Origin: Croceibacterium_A sp035555595
GTDB lineage: Bacteria > Pseudomonadota > Alphaproteobacteria > Sphingomonadales > Sphingomonadaceae
DNA length: 63,686 nucleotides
Assembly (NCBI GenBank): GCA_035555595.1
Contig: DATMGK010000107.1
Coordinates: 1-63,686, forward strand
Direction: 5' to 3'
The notes beneath the pieces are model-generated. The model did no database searches. It saw nothing but the letters and a program-made list of their open reading frames with translations, and had not been told where the DNA came from. Numbering within the stretch: position 1 is the first letter of the stretch; every line of letters starts with the position of its first letter. Position numbers and translations under genes: made by a program. Below, in pieces: positions 23,897-33,208 of this stretch.

Positions 23897-25411
23897 TTGA
23901 CTGTTGTGCCGAGCGACATCCGGCCTGCCGGGCCACAGCCCAATCCCGCGTCCAGCGAGGACGGGCATGACCAGGTTTTAAGGGCCTACAATTTCGAGAC
24001 GCTGGAAGGCGATCCCGAACTGGCATCGCTCGTCCGCTTCGCCGCCGATCTTTGTGAAACGCCGATCGCGCTGGTCGGCCTGCTACAACACGATCACTTC
24101 CGCTTTCTGGCCCGCATGGGCACCGACGCGCATGAAAGCCCCTACAGCACGTCATTCTGCGCGCATGTAATGGCGCGGCAGGATCGGATGGAAATTCCGG
24201 ACGCGAGAATGGATCCGCGTTTCGCCGATAATCCGCTGGTCGGGGGGGAGCCGTTCGTACGCTTTTACGCCGGGCAGCCGCTGGTGTCGGAAGAAGGCCT
24301 CCCGCTAGGCGCGCTGGCGCTGGCCGATACGAGGCCGCGACCGGGCGGGCTGACCGACCTGCAACGCCAGGGGCTGGAAGTGCTGGCGCAGGCTGTGATG
24401 CGACGCCTGCGTTCGCGCCGCCACAGTCTGGCTGCGCAGCGCGAGGCGGGAGAGCGGGAGAGTTCCCTGCGATCCTTGGCGGATTCGATCCCGGCCATTG
24501 CCTGGTCGGCCCTGCCCGATGGCAGCTTCGAATATTTCAACAAGCGCATGGTCGATTTCACCGGCCTGCCCGACGATCAGAGTGGCAGCGCCTTCCACCC
24601 CGACGATTTCGCCAAGGCCGACAGCGCTTGGCGGCATTCGCTGGCGACCGGTGAAACCTACGAGTTGGAGCACCGCTTCCGCCGTCACGATGGCGAATAT
24701 CGCTGGATGATCGCGCGCGCCGTGCCCATCCGTGATGCAGAGGGCCGGATCGGGCGCTGGTTCGGCACGGCGGTAGACATTCATGATCTGCACGCCGCCT
24801 ATGAAGCGCGCGAGTTGCTGGCCCGCGAGCTGTCACACCGGATCAAGAACATCTTCGCCGTGGTTTCCGGCCTCGTGTCCATGTCGGTGCGCAACCGGCC
24901 GGAACTGAAGGCGTTTGGCAGCGAACTGACCAGCACAATCCATGCTCTGGGCCGCGCGCATGATTACGTGCGCCGCGATGGGGAACGGCGCAGCACGCTG
25001 CATGGCATTCTGGACGATCTGTTCAGGCCCTATGCGATCGGTGAGCGGGCCCGCATCACCGTAAAGGGAGACGACATCGCCATAGCCGCACACGCAGCCA
25101 CGCCGCTGGCGCTAGTGTTTCACGAGCTGGCGACGAATTCCGCCAAATACGGCGCGCTGGCGACGGAGGATGGCGCGATCGCCGTATCTATAGCCGACAA
25201 GGGTGACATGCTTGCTCTGCGCTGGAGCGAGACCGGCGGGCCGAAACCCGATGCAGACCGCATCGAGGGATTTGGATCGCGGCTGGTGGAAATGAGCGTG
25301 AAAGGATCGCTTGGCGGCAGTTGGGAACGGCGTTTCGAGAACGACGGGTTGATCTGCGATCTGACGCTTTCGAAGGCGGCGATCTCCCCGCAGGATCAGG
25401 GTATCAGCTAA
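23897..25411 (+). CDS. HWE-family sensor histidine kinase with GAF and PAS domains
   Basis: The product has about 504 aa and no transmembrane segment, so it is a cytoplasmic sensor. The N-terminal GAF domain spans about 30-165 (SLVRFAADLCETPIALVGLL, STSFCAHVMAR), a PAS fold about 190-310 (SIPAIAWSALPDGSFEYFN, HRFRRHDGEYRWMIARAVPI), then the HWE kinase. Its phosphoacceptor H is in LSHRIKNIFAVVSGLVSMSVR, the N-box is FHELATNSAKYGAL, and the W-x-E pair is in LRWSETGG. The start is a TTG: GGAGGG at 23885-23890 lies six bases before the TTG at 23897, better than the TTG at 23891. No response regulator is adjacent. The tail overlaps the convergent methyltransferase gene by 8 bp. Confidence 0.88.
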   Translation: MTVVPSDIRPAGPQPNPASSEDGHDQVLRAYNFETLEGDPELASLVRFAADLCETPIALVGLLQHDHFRFLARMGTDAHESPYSTSFCAHVMARQDRMEIPDARMDPRFADNPLVGGEPFVRFYAGQPLVSEEGLPLGALALADTRPRPGGLTDLQRQGLEVLAQAVMRRLRSRRHSLAAQREAGERESSLRSLADSIPAIAWSALPDGSFEYFNKRMVDFTGLPDDQSGSAFHPDDFAKADSAWRHSLATGETYELEHRFRRHDGEYRWMIARAVPIRDAEGRIGRWFGTAVDIHDLHAAYEARELLARELSHRIKNIFAVVSGLVSMSVRNRPELKAFGSELTSTIHALGRAHDYVRRDGERRSTLHGILDDLFRPYAIGERARITVKGDDIAIAAHAATPLALVFHELATNSAKYGALATEDGAIAVSIADKGDMLALRWSETGGPKPDADRIEGFGSRLVEMSVKGSLGGSWERRFENDGLICDLTLSKAAISPQDQGIS

Positions 25412-26456
25412 ACCCCGCGCCATCGGGCCAGCCCGGCGCGGCGAGGCCCATGACCTTGAACAGCGTGCCCATCTGATCATTGCCTGCCAGCCGGTCCACC
25501 GCACGGCCGATGGCATCGCGATGAGCGGGAGCAGCGCGGGCAAGAACCTCCGCCCGTGCCTCCAGCCCCATGGCGCGCAACCATGCGCCCTGCGCAACCG
25601 TGCCCATCCACCGCGCACCCGCCGCACCGGCGACTTCCGCCAGCGTTGCGAAATCAACGTGGGCAGTCAGGTCTGCTTCCCCCGGCAGAGCCAGCGGATC
25701 GACTTTCTGGTGCGCGCGCACGGCCTGAAGCGTGGATCCTGCGCGTATATGAGCGTGACCATAATCGATCAGCAGCGCGGCCCCGCCTTGCCGCGCCAGA
25801 CGCATCGCCACTTCCGAGACAACCGCTGCGGAAGCCGGGCTAACCTCGATCAACGTTCCTTCTTCCGCTTCGCGCCGCTCCTCTGGGACGGCAGCGTCCA
25901 TCGGGCGGGATCCTGCGGCCAGAACGAAGCCACCCGTATCATCCACGGCGACCTCGACCTCGCGCCAGCCGGCCGCGGTCATGACCAGCTGCCGGATGGG
26001 CAGCGCGTCAAGAAACTCGTTTGCGGCCAGCAACAGGGGCCGGTCCTGCGGGATATCGGCAAGATCGTCATGGAACCGGGCATTGGGCACCGCCGCCTGC
26101 TGAAGCGCCCGTAACGCGGGAGAACCTTCGACCAGATGGACATCCGGTTCCAGCCCGGCGCGCTTCATCGCCCGCAGCGCGTCGCTGGCCAGGGTTCCCC
26201 GTCCGGGACCAAGTTCAACATATATGGGCCTGTCGGGCGTGCCCGCGCGGGTCCAGATATCGGCCAGCCACAGGCCAACCAGTTCGCCGAACATCTGGCT
26301 GATTTCGGGCGCGGTGATGAAATCGCCCGCCGCACCCAGCGGATCGCGCGACGCGTAATAGCGCGCGTTCGATTCGCCCATGAACTGCGCCAGACTGATC
26401 GGCCCGGTGGCGGCGATCAGGCGGCGGAAACTGTCGGCCAGCGAGGGCCCGGTCAT
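25404..26456 (-). CDS. MidA/NDUFAF7-family SAM-dependent methyltransferase
   Basis: The protein has 350 aa. It begins SLADSFRRLIAATGPISLAQFM, followed by DPLGAAGDFITAPEISQMFGELVGLWL, the SAM motif ELGPGRGTLASDALRA, ANEFLDALPIRQLV and LLIDYGH. This is the family of the mitochondrial complex I assembly factor NDUFAF7, an arginine methyltransferase; in alphaproteobacteria it is probably likewise linked to respiratory complex I, which is an inference. The ATG at 26456 overlaps the lgt stop by four bases (ATGA), giving tight coupling with lgt. The longer frame upstream lies inside lgt and is rejected. Confidence 0.88.
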   Translation of the reverse strand: MTGPSLADSFRRLIAATGPISLAQFMGESNARYYASRDPLGAAGDFITAPEISQMFGELVGLWLADIWTRAGTPDRPIYVELGPGRGTLASDALRAMKRAGLEPDVHLVEGSPALRALQQAAVPNARFHDDLADIPQDRPLLLAANEFLDALPIRQLVMTAAGWREVEVAVDDTGGFVLAAGSRPMDAAVPEERREAEEGTLIEVSPASAAVVSEVAMRLARQGGAALLIDYGHAHIRAGSTLQAVRAHQKVDPLALPGEADLTAHVDFATLAEVAGAAGARWMGTVAQGAWLRAMGLEARAEVLARAAPAHRDAIGRAVDRLAGNDQMGTLFKVMGLAAPGWPDGAGFS

Positions 26457-27367
26457 GCCGCCGGTGGCGTCGCCTGAGAAGGCGCCTTGGGCGTAGCCCC
26501 CAACGGCGGGCGGAGCAGCGCCCAGATGACCAGCGCCACGCCCGCAAGGCTGAGCGGGAGGGAAAGCCACTGGCCCATGCTAAGCCCCGTACTCAGCGCG
26601 AATTCTGTCAGCTGTTCGTCCGGCTGACGGAAAAACTCGACCGCGAACCGGCCCAGCGCGATCAGAGCGGTAAACACGCCGACCAGCAATCCGGGGCGGA
26701 ACCGCGCACGTGTGAGCCAGAACAGCGGCAGCATCACGGCGATAACCAACAGCCCTTCCAGCAGCGCCTCGTAAAGCTGGCTGGGATGGCGGGCCACATC
26801 TCCGCCGCCCGGAAATACCATGGCCCACGGAACGTTGCTTTCGACCGCGCGGCCCCACAGTTCCCCATTGATGAAGTTGGCGATGCGGCCGAAAAGCATA
26901 CCGAAGCCGACATTGACGGCGATATAATCGCATACGCGCACGAAGTTGAGATTCCCGCGCCATGCGACCCAGGCGATCGCCACGGTGACGCCGATCACAC
27001 CGCCGTGGAAGCTCATCCCCCCGTCCCACAGGCGCAGCAGTTCCCAGGCGACGAACCCGTCGCCGTTGAAGCTGGTGAACAGTTCCGGCTTGTAGAACGC
27101 CGCGTAACCTAGCCGTCCGCCGAGAATGATACCCAGGGTACAGTAGAAGAACAGATCGTCGGCATGGCGCTGCGCCATCGGGCTGCCGGGGGCCTGCACC
27201 ATCTTCGACAGATGCCAATAGCCGAGCAGGATGCCGGCGAGATAGGCCAGCGAATAGAACCGCAGGGTAAAGATGCCGAGATCGATCCCCGGCCGCAGGC
27301 CGAGGTCGGCCCAGTGGATCGCCTCTGCCGCGGTTGTCGCCGCGGATTGGGCCAGCATGTCCAACAT
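26453..27367 (-). CDS. lgt: Prolipoprotein diacylglyceryl transferase
   Basis: The product has 304 aa with about seven membrane helices in the inner membrane. It transfers a diacylglyceryl group from phosphatidylglycerol to the lipobox cysteine of prolipoproteins. Family signatures are visible: LGGRLGY, SFHGGVIGV, GRIANFINGELWGR (the Lgt signature, with Ala for the usual Gly), and RHPSQLYEALLEG. The ATG at 27367 has AAGG upstream and gives the family length; an ATG at 27358 is possible. It is divergent from glnD with 95 bp between, and translationally coupled to the MidA-like gene. Confidence 0.95.
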   Translation of the reverse strand: MLDMLAQSAATTAAEAIHWADLGLRPGIDLGIFTLRFYSLAYLAGILLGYWHLSKMVQAPGSPMAQRHADDLFFYCTLGIILGGRLGYAAFYKPELFTSFNGDGFVAWELLRLWDGGMSFHGGVIGVTVAIAWVAWRGNLNFVRVCDYIAVNVGFGMLFGRIANFINGELWGRAVESNVPWAMVFPGGGDVARHPSQLYEALLEGLLVIAVMLPLFWLTRARFRPGLLVGVFTALIALGRFAVEFFRQPDEQLTEFALSTGLSMGQWLSLPLSLAGVALVIWALLRPPLGATPKAPSQATPPAA

Positions 27368-27462
27368 CGTGCCTTGCGCTCCCTTCCAGACGCGGGGGCT
27401 TTGGCACGGAACGCGCGCAACGCAAAGGCTTCGCGGCGATTGCATGGCCGCGCATTGCCCTT

Positions 27463-30234
27463 ATGTGCAGTAAGGTGAGCGCACACGGCATCCCCAATCA
27501 ACGCGCGGTGATCGATCGCCGCGGTCTGGCATCGGCCATTGCAGAGGTAGTGGCGGAAGACGGCGGCGGGTCGAACGCGCGGCCCCGGATCATCACGCTG
27601 GTGCGCGCGGCGCTGGATAACGGGCGGGAAGAGCTGACCCGGCGGCTGGATGCCAAACCCAGCGCGGGGCACGAGATCACGCACGGCCATGCCTTTCTGG
27701 TCGATCAGGTCATCCGCGTGTTGCACGACCATGTGATCACCGATGTTTATCCCGCGCCCAACCGGTCCAAGGGCGAACGGCTGACGCTGATCGCCGTGGG
27801 CGGTTATGGCCGGGGGGAAATGGCGCCCCATTCAGACGTGGACATCGCCTTCATCACCCCCGGCAAGACGACGCCGTGGTGCGAACAGGTGATAGAGGCG
27901 CTGCTTTATTACCTGTGGGATCTGGGTCTGAAAGTGGGCCATTCCAGCCGATCGCTGGACGACATGGTCCGCATGGCCAGAAGCGACCTGACGATCCGCA
28001 CCGCGCTGCTTGAGGGGCGTTACCTGTGGGGAGATCAGGCGCTTTATGACGAAACCAGCCGGCGGTTCTGGGGTGACGTGGTCCCCGGATCGCAGGCGCA
28101 GTTCGTGACGGAGAAGCTGGCCGAACGCGATGCCCGCCACAAACGCATGGGTGACAGCCGCTATGTGGTGGAACCCAATGTGAAGGACGGCAAGGGCGGC
28201 CTGCGCGATCTGCAAACGCTCTACTGGATCGGCAAATACATCCACGGTGTGAAAAGCGCCGCCGAACTGGTTGACGTGGGCCTGTTCACGCAGAAGGAAT
28301 ATCGCAGTTTCCGCAGGGCCGAGGGGTTCCTGCTGGCGGTCCGGTGCCATCTGCACACGATCACTAGCCGGGCAGAGGATCGCCTGACCTTCGACCTTCA
28401 GCGGGAAGTCGCCCGCCGCATGAAGTTCGCCGACCGGCCCGGCCGCAGCGCGGTCGAACGGTTCATGCAGTACTATTTCCTGCAGGCCCAGCATGTGGGC
28501 AACCTGACGGGCGTGTTTCTGGCCCATATCGACGAGGAAATGGGCAAGTCCCGCCGGCCGAGCGGGCTGCTGGCGGGCTTTCGCAGCCGTGCCCGGTTCC
28601 ACAAGGGCTATCGCGTGCAGGGGGGGCGCATCAGCGCGCCGTCTGACGACTGGTTCGCGCGTGATCCGGTGCGCCTGATCGAAATATTCCAGATCGCCGA
28701 GGAAGAAGGTTTCGAGATTCATCCCGAAACCATGCGCATGGCCCGCCGCGACGCCGAACTGATCCGTGCGCCCGTGCGCAACGATCCGCGTGCCAACGAA
28801 CTGTTCCTGAAACTGCTGACCGGGCGCAACGACTCCGAAATGGTCCTGCGCTGGATGAACGAGGCGGGCGTGTTCGGCCGGTTCGTGCCGGATTTCGGCA
28901 AGGTCAACGCGCAGATGCAGTTCGACATGTACCACCACTACACGGTGGACGAACACACCATCCGGGCGATCGGGCTGCTGGCGCGGATAGAGCGCGGCGA
29001 TCTGAAGGAAGATCATCCGCTGGCGACGGAGATCATTCCCCGGCTGGCCAGCCGCAGGGTGTTGTATGTCGCAACGCTGCTGCATGACATCGCCAAGGGG
29101 CGCGGCGGCGACCATTCGGTTCTGGGCGCGGAGATCGCGCTGAAGCTGTGCCCGCGGCTGGGACTGGACGAAGCCGAAACGAAACTGGTGAGCTGGCTGG
29201 TACGCTGGCACCTGCTGATGAGCGCCACGGCCTTCAAGCGCGACCTGTCTGACCCCAAGACGATCACGGATTTCGTCGCCGAAGTGCACACGCTGGAGCG
29301 GTTGCGCCAGCTTACCGTGCTGACCATCGTGGATATCCGCGCCGTCGGGCCGGGCATCTGGAACAGCTGGAAACGGCAGCTGCTGGGCGATCTATACGAG
29401 TTGTCGGAAGAACGCATGCGGCTGGGCCACAAGCGCCGGGGCCGCGAGGAACGGATCGCCGCCAAGCGCGACCGGGTGGCGGAACTGCTGGGCGCCGACA
29501 CGCATCTGCTGGACGAGCTGAACGACCGCTTCGACGACGCCTACTGGATCGCCGAGCCGGAAGACGTGATCGCAATGAACATCCCGCAATACGCGGCGGC
29601 CAAACATCATGGGGATCATCTGTCCATCCGCGCCGAATACTATCCCGCGCGCGGCGCCACGCTGGTCACGGTGATCGGTGACGACCATCCGGGCCTGTTC
29701 TTCCGCATCGCCGGGGCGATCCATCTGGCCGGCGGCAACATCATCGACGCCCGCATCCACACCACCCGCGTGGGCAAGGCGGTGGACAATTTCCTGGTGC
29801 AGGACCCGGTGGGCAAGCCGTTTCGCGAGGATGGCCAGCTGGACCGGCTGCGCAAGACGATAGAGGATGCGCTGGCCGGCCGTATCGAACTGGTGCCGCA
29901 ACTGGCCCGCCGCCCGCTGGCCCGCGCCCGTGCCGAGAGTTTCGACGTACATCCGCAGGTGTTCTTCGACAACGAGGCATCAGGCCGCTTCACCGTGATC
30001 GAAGTCAACGCGCGTGACCGGCCCGCGCTGCTGAACCGGCTGGCCCACGCACTGTTCGCCAATCAGCTCATGGTCAATTCGGCGCATATCACCCAGTTCG
30101 GGGAACGGGTCGTGGATACGTTCTACGTCACCGACCTGCTGGGCGGGAAAGTATCCGGCAAGAACCGGCTGAAGCAGGTGGAAGAGGCGCTGCTGGACGC
30201 CGCCGAGGAAACCGAAGAGCAGGTCGCGGCGTAA
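27463..30234 (+). CDS. glnD: Bifunctional PII uridylyltransferase / uridylyl-removing enzyme
   Basis: The product has about 923 aa. It senses glutamine and controls nitrogen metabolism by adding or removing UMP on PII proteins. Domain order: nucleotidyltransferase (GGYGRGEMAPHSDVDIAF), central region with VVEPNVKDGKGGLRDLQTLYWIGKY split over the linker, HD domain (LLHDIAKGRGGDHS; VRWHLLMS), and two C-terminal ACT domains (VIGDDHPGLFFRIAGAI; VNARDRPALLNRLAHAL). The ATG at 27463 is the most likely start, though a GTG at 27475 is possible; no strong ribosome binding site is seen for either. It ends 10 bp before a convergent gene of the catabolic region. Confidence 0.94.
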   Translation: MCSKVSAHGIPNQRAVIDRRGLASAIAEVVAEDGGGSNARPRIITLVRAALDNGREELTRRLDAKPSAGHEITHGHAFLVDQVIRVLHDHVITDVYPAPNRSKGERLTLIAVGGYGRGEMAPHSDVDIAFITPGKTTPWCEQVIEALLYYLWDLGLKVGHSSRSLDDMVRMARSDLTIRTALLEGRYLWGDQALYDETSRRFWGDVVPGSQAQFVTEKLAERDARHKRMGDSRYVVEPNVKDGKGGLRDLQTLYWIGKYIHGVKSAAELVDVGLFTQKEYRSFRRAEGFLLAVRCHLHTITSRAEDRLTFDLQREVARRMKFADRPGRSAVERFMQYYFLQAQHVGNLTGVFLAHIDEEMGKSRRPSGLLAGFRSRARFHKGYRVQGGRISAPSDDWFARDPVRLIEIFQIAEEEGFEIHPETMRMARRDAELIRAPVRNDPRANELFLKLLTGRNDSEMVLRWMNEAGVFGRFVPDFGKVNAQMQFDMYHHYTVDEHTIRAIGLLARIERGDLKEDHPLATEIIPRLASRRVLYVATLLHDIAKGRGGDHSVLGAEIALKLCPRLGLDEAETKLVSWLVRWHLLMSATAFKRDLSDPKTITDFVAEVHTLERLRQLTVLTIVDIRAVGPGIWNSWKRQLLGDLYELSEERMRLGHKRRGREERIAAKRDRVAELLGADTHLLDELNDRFDDAYWIAEPEDVIAMNIPQYAAAKHHGDHLSIRAEYYPARGATLVTVIGDDHPGLFFRIAGAIHLAGGNIIDARIHTTRVGKAVDNFLVQDPVGKPFREDGQLDRLRKTIEDALAGRIELVPQLARRPLARARAESFDVHPQVFFDNEASGRFTVIEVNARDRPALLNRLAHALFANQLMVNSAHITQFGERVVDTFYVTDLLGGKVSGKNRLKQVEEALLDAAEETEEQVAA

Positions 30235-30244
30235 GCAGGGCAGA

Positions 30245-31363
30245 TCAATAACGCGCCGACGCCAGTTCCGCGCCCTGCGCCAGCGCCGCAAGCTTGGCCC
30301 AGACCACCTCTGGATCGATGTTGCCGCTGCCCGCGTGGACCGAGAAGCCGCAATCGACCCCGGCCATCACCCGTTCGCGCCCCAGAAGATCGGCATAGCG
30401 GCCAATGCGCTGGGCGATCAGTTCCGGATGTTCGACATAGGGTGATTGCGGTTCCACCATGCCGGGGCAGAGGATCTTGTCTTCCGGCAGCGGATTGTCC
30501 TGAAAGTACGCGAATTCATGCGCGTGGCGCGGATTGGCGCCTTCCAGCAGCACGACCTGCGGCTTCGCCTGCCACACGATATCGGCAATCTCGTCCAACG
30601 CCACATCGCAGGTATGCGGTCCGGGGTAGTTGCCCCAGCAAAGGTGCATCCTGAGTTGATGCACCGGAATGTTGCGCAGCGCATGATTCAGCGCGGCGAC
30701 ATTCATGCCGATGCGCTTGCGGAAATCCTCCAGCGAGAGATGGGTGAATTGCACATGGCGGCCCATCGCCAGATCAGGGCAATCGACCTGCAAGGTGATG
30801 CCGGAGGCGGCGATGGTTTCGTATTCGTGGCGCAACGCCTCTGCCAGCGCGAAGACGTATTCCTCATCACTGGCGTAATGCTGATTGGGGAAGAACAGCG
30901 CTGTCACACCGGGGCTGGCGGCGGACATGAAGGTTTCACCGCCATCCGCCAGACGGCGCAAGCGTTCCGCATCCTGTCGCGGGGCATCCATGTCGATCAC
31001 CGCGATCGGCGCGGTGCAGGCAGGCGCCCTGCGCCGCGCGCGGCCCGCATCACCGAACACGCGCGTCTTCGCGCCGGGGAATCGTTCCAGATCCTCGAAC
31101 TCGTATTGCCCGGCCTCTCCATCGAAGCCTGACAGGCGATGCCGGATGTAAGTGGCATAGCTGGGCTTCGACATCTCGCCATCGCCGATCACAGTGATAC
31201 CGGCCTGCTTCTGCCGTTCGATGACGTAAGCCGTGGCGCGCTCTATCGCGCCATCCAGTGCGGCCTGCTCCACCCGTTCCCCGCCCTCGCGCGCGAACAT
31301 CAGCGCCAGCAAGTCGTCAGGGCGCGGCAGGCTGCCAGTATGCGTGGTTTTGAAGCTGCTCAC
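30245..31363 (-). CDS. MetE C-terminal-like (cobalamin-independent methionine synthase II family) protein
   Basis: The product has 372 aa, half the size of MetE, and consists of the catalytic barrel only. It begins SSFKTTHTGSLPRPDDLLAL; GITVIGDGEMSKPSYATYI and LQVDCPDLAM follow. Zinc-ligand candidates are the His and Cys of LRMHLCWGNYPG and the Cys of AGVDCGFS. Core MetE-like proteins move methyl groups, often with unknown acceptors. Here the cotranscribed VOC and CoA-transferase genes suggest a catabolic role, such as handling a methyl group released from the substrate, rather than methionine synthesis. The start is a GTG at 31363, eleven bases after the VOC stop; no ATG is available at the conserved N-terminus. 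Confidence 0.8.
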   Translation of the reverse strand: MSSFKTTHTGSLPRPDDLLALMFAREGGERVEQAALDGAIERATAYVIERQKQAGITVIGDGEMSKPSYATYIRHRLSGFDGEAGQYEFEDLERFPGAKTRVFGDAGRARRRAPACTAPIAVIDMDAPRQDAERLRRLADGGETFMSAASPGVTALFFPNQHYASDEEYVFALAEALRHEYETIAASGITLQVDCPDLAMGRHVQFTHLSLEDFRKRIGMNVAALNHALRNIPVHQLRMHLCWGNYPGPHTCDVALDEIADIVWQAKPQVVLLEGANPRHAHEFAYFQDNPLPEDKILCPGMVEPQSPYVEHPELIAQRIGRYADLLGRERVMAGVDCGFSVHAGSGNIDPEVVWAKLAALAQGAELASARY

Positions 31364-31374
31364 GAAGGGACGGA

Positions 31375-31917
31375 TCAGGCCGCTTCGACGTGGCGGAAAC
31401 CGTTGTTGGTGGTGTGATCGCCCGCCAGCCACCGCGCCAGTTCGGCATGGGCGTTGGCACGGCGCTCTGCATCGCCAGCCGAAGCGCGCGGGTCGTCGCA
31501 GGTGAACTCCACAATCATGCCGTTCGGATCTTCCACATAGACCGATCGGCAATAACCGTGTTCCAGCGTGTAGGTCTGCGGCGGCTGCAAACCGGCTCGC
31601 TGAATGCGCGCCTCAAGCTCTGCCTGCGTCGCTTCATCCACGTTCAACGCGATATGGCGGAACGGGGAGGGGGCCAGATCGGGATCGAACATCGCCTGAT
31701 CTTCCGCATCGGCGAACTGGAAGAAAGCCAGCGCGCTGCCATCGCCCAGTTCGAAGAAACAGTGACAATAAGTCCGATCCTTGCCGAACAGAAAATCGGT
31801 TTCGCACCATGTCGCCGCGAGCGGGATGCCGAGAATGTCTTCGTAGAAGTGACGCGTCGCTTCCAGATCTTTGGTCACATAGGCCGTGTGATGCAGCCGG
31901 CTGGGCAGTTGGGTCAT
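31375..31917 (-). CDS. VOC-superfamily (glyoxalase/extradiol dioxygenase fold) protein
   Basis: The product has 180 aa with paired beta-alpha-beta-beta-beta modules. Metal-ligand candidates are H15 (LHHTAYVTKDLEATRHFYED), H in PFRHIALNVD and E in GMIVEFTCDDP. The substrate cannot be told: the fold serves glyoxalases, epimerases, extradiol dioxygenases and resistance proteins. The C-terminal 35 residues (ERRANAHAELARWLAGDH) extend beyond the usual fold. The ATG at 31917 is chosen for GGGAG eight bases upstream. It lies between the CoA-transferase gene (103 bp upstream) and the MetE-like gene. Confidence 0.85.
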   Translation of the reverse strand: MTQLPSRLHHTAYVTKDLEATRHFYEDILGIPLAATWCETDFLFGKDRTYCHCFFELGDGSALAFFQFADAEDQAMFDPDLAPSPFRHIALNVDEATQAELEARIQRAGLQPPQTYTLEHGYCRSVYVEDPNGMIVEFTCDDPRASAGDAERRANAHAELARWLAGDHTTNNGFRHVEAA

Positions 31918-32020
31918 TGCATCGTCTCCCGACACGGGCAGCTGTTTTTCCGTCCCGCTTTATTGGCAATGTAACAAATGGAGGGGCGGGCGCAATTCAT
32001 TCACCGCATCCTGAAGCTCC

Positions 32021-33145
32021 TTACCTCCTCCCCAGCAATTCTTCATTGGCATCGCCCAGTTCGGGCGGGGGGACGACGCTATGCGCGATCTCTCCATCGA
32101 AGCGCACCGGGAAACGCACGGTGCGGAATTTGCCCCGCGCACCCTCCCCCTCGACCACAAGGCGGTGATGCGCGGCAAGTTCACCCTCCACCACCTCCCC
32201 GCTTGAATAGACCGGCGAATGGGGCACCTCCACCGTGGCCAGCCGGTCCTCCCAATAGCTGCGCGGATGGCGCGAGAAGATCGGGGCGAGGAAAGCCACA
32301 ACCTGTTCGTAATTGGCGATGCGCGCAGGGCGGCTTTCGAATTCGGGGCGCGCCAGCATGTCCGGTTCACCCACCGCCTGCGCCAGATTCTCCCAGAACT
32401 TGGGCGGCGAAGACATGTGCAGCGCGATCCACCCGCCATCCTGGCACTGGAACACATAGCTCTGGCTGACATGCGGGCGGGAACTGGGCCCCATCACTTC
32501 GCCCTGCGACAGGTAATGGGTGAAATCGTCGAGGTTGAAGTGGCTCATCGCTTCGAACATCGACGTTTCGACCAGGCGCCCCTTGCCCGTCCTCTCCCGC
32601 TCGTAAAGCGCGGCCAGCACGCCATAGGCGGCATAGAAACCCGTCACCGCATCGCCGATGGCGGGGCCGACCACGCGCGGGTTGGCCGGGTTGACCAGCA
32701 GGCGCAGAAACCCGGTGCTGGCCTGCGCCACGGTGTCGAACGCCGGGCGGTCCTTCCACGGCCCGTCGTTACCGAAACCGGAAATGCCGCAATAGATCAG
32801 GCGCGGATTGATCGACCGCAGCCGTTCCGCCCCCACGCCCAGCCGATCGGCCACACCGGGGCGGAAATTCTGGATGAACACATCCGCCGTCTTCACCAGT
32901 TCATCGAACGCGGCGAGGTCTTCGGCTTGCTTTGTGTTCAGCTCGATCGATTTCTTGTTGCGGTTGTAGGTCTGGTAATGGGGCGAATAGAGATCGCCCT
33001 TGAAGGCGCGGAACGGATCGCCGGTGCCCGGCATCTCCACCTTGATCACTTCCGCCCCCAGATCCGCCAGCAGCATCCCCGCCGCAGGGCCAGTGATGAA
33101 AGTGCCCATGTCCAGCACCCGGATGCCTGAAAGCGGCCGCGCCAT
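32021..33145 (-). CDS. Class III CoA transferase (CaiB/BaiF family)
   Basis: The protein has 374 aa. It starts PLSGIRVLDMGTFITGPAAGMLLADLGAEVIKVE, the standard family N-terminus. NKKSIELN, DVFIQNFRPGVADRLGVG and the catalytic Asp in RPAFDTVAQA follow, then DAVTGFYAAYGVLAALYERERTGKG. It would activate a carboxylic acid by transfer of CoA from another thioester. GGGAGAG lies just before the ATG at 33145. It is divergent, by 63 bp, from a citryl-CoA-lyase-like gene, which suggests sequential steps: acid activation followed by carbon-carbon cleavage. Confidence 0.92.
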   Translation of the reverse strand: MARPLSGIRVLDMGTFITGPAAGMLLADLGAEVIKVEMPGTGDPFRAFKGDLYSPHYQTYNRNKKSIELNTKQAEDLAAFDELVKTADVFIQNFRPGVADRLGVGAERLRSINPRLIYCGISGFGNDGPWKDRPAFDTVAQASTGFLRLLVNPANPRVVGPAIGDAVTGFYAAYGVLAALYERERTGKGRLVETSMFEAMSHFNLDDFTHYLSQGEVMGPSSRPHVSQSYVFQCQDGGWIALHMSSPPKFWENLAQAVGEPDMLARPEFESRPARIANYEQVVAFLAPIFSRHPRSYWEDRLATVEVPHSPVYSSGEVVEGELAAHHRLVVEGEGARGKFRTVRFPVRFDGEIAHSVVPPPELGDANEELLGRR

Positions 33146-33208
33146 TCTTCTCTCCCATTCCCATCCATCGGGCTATAACGCGGGCACACGTTCGACAAGG
33201 AGCCATTC

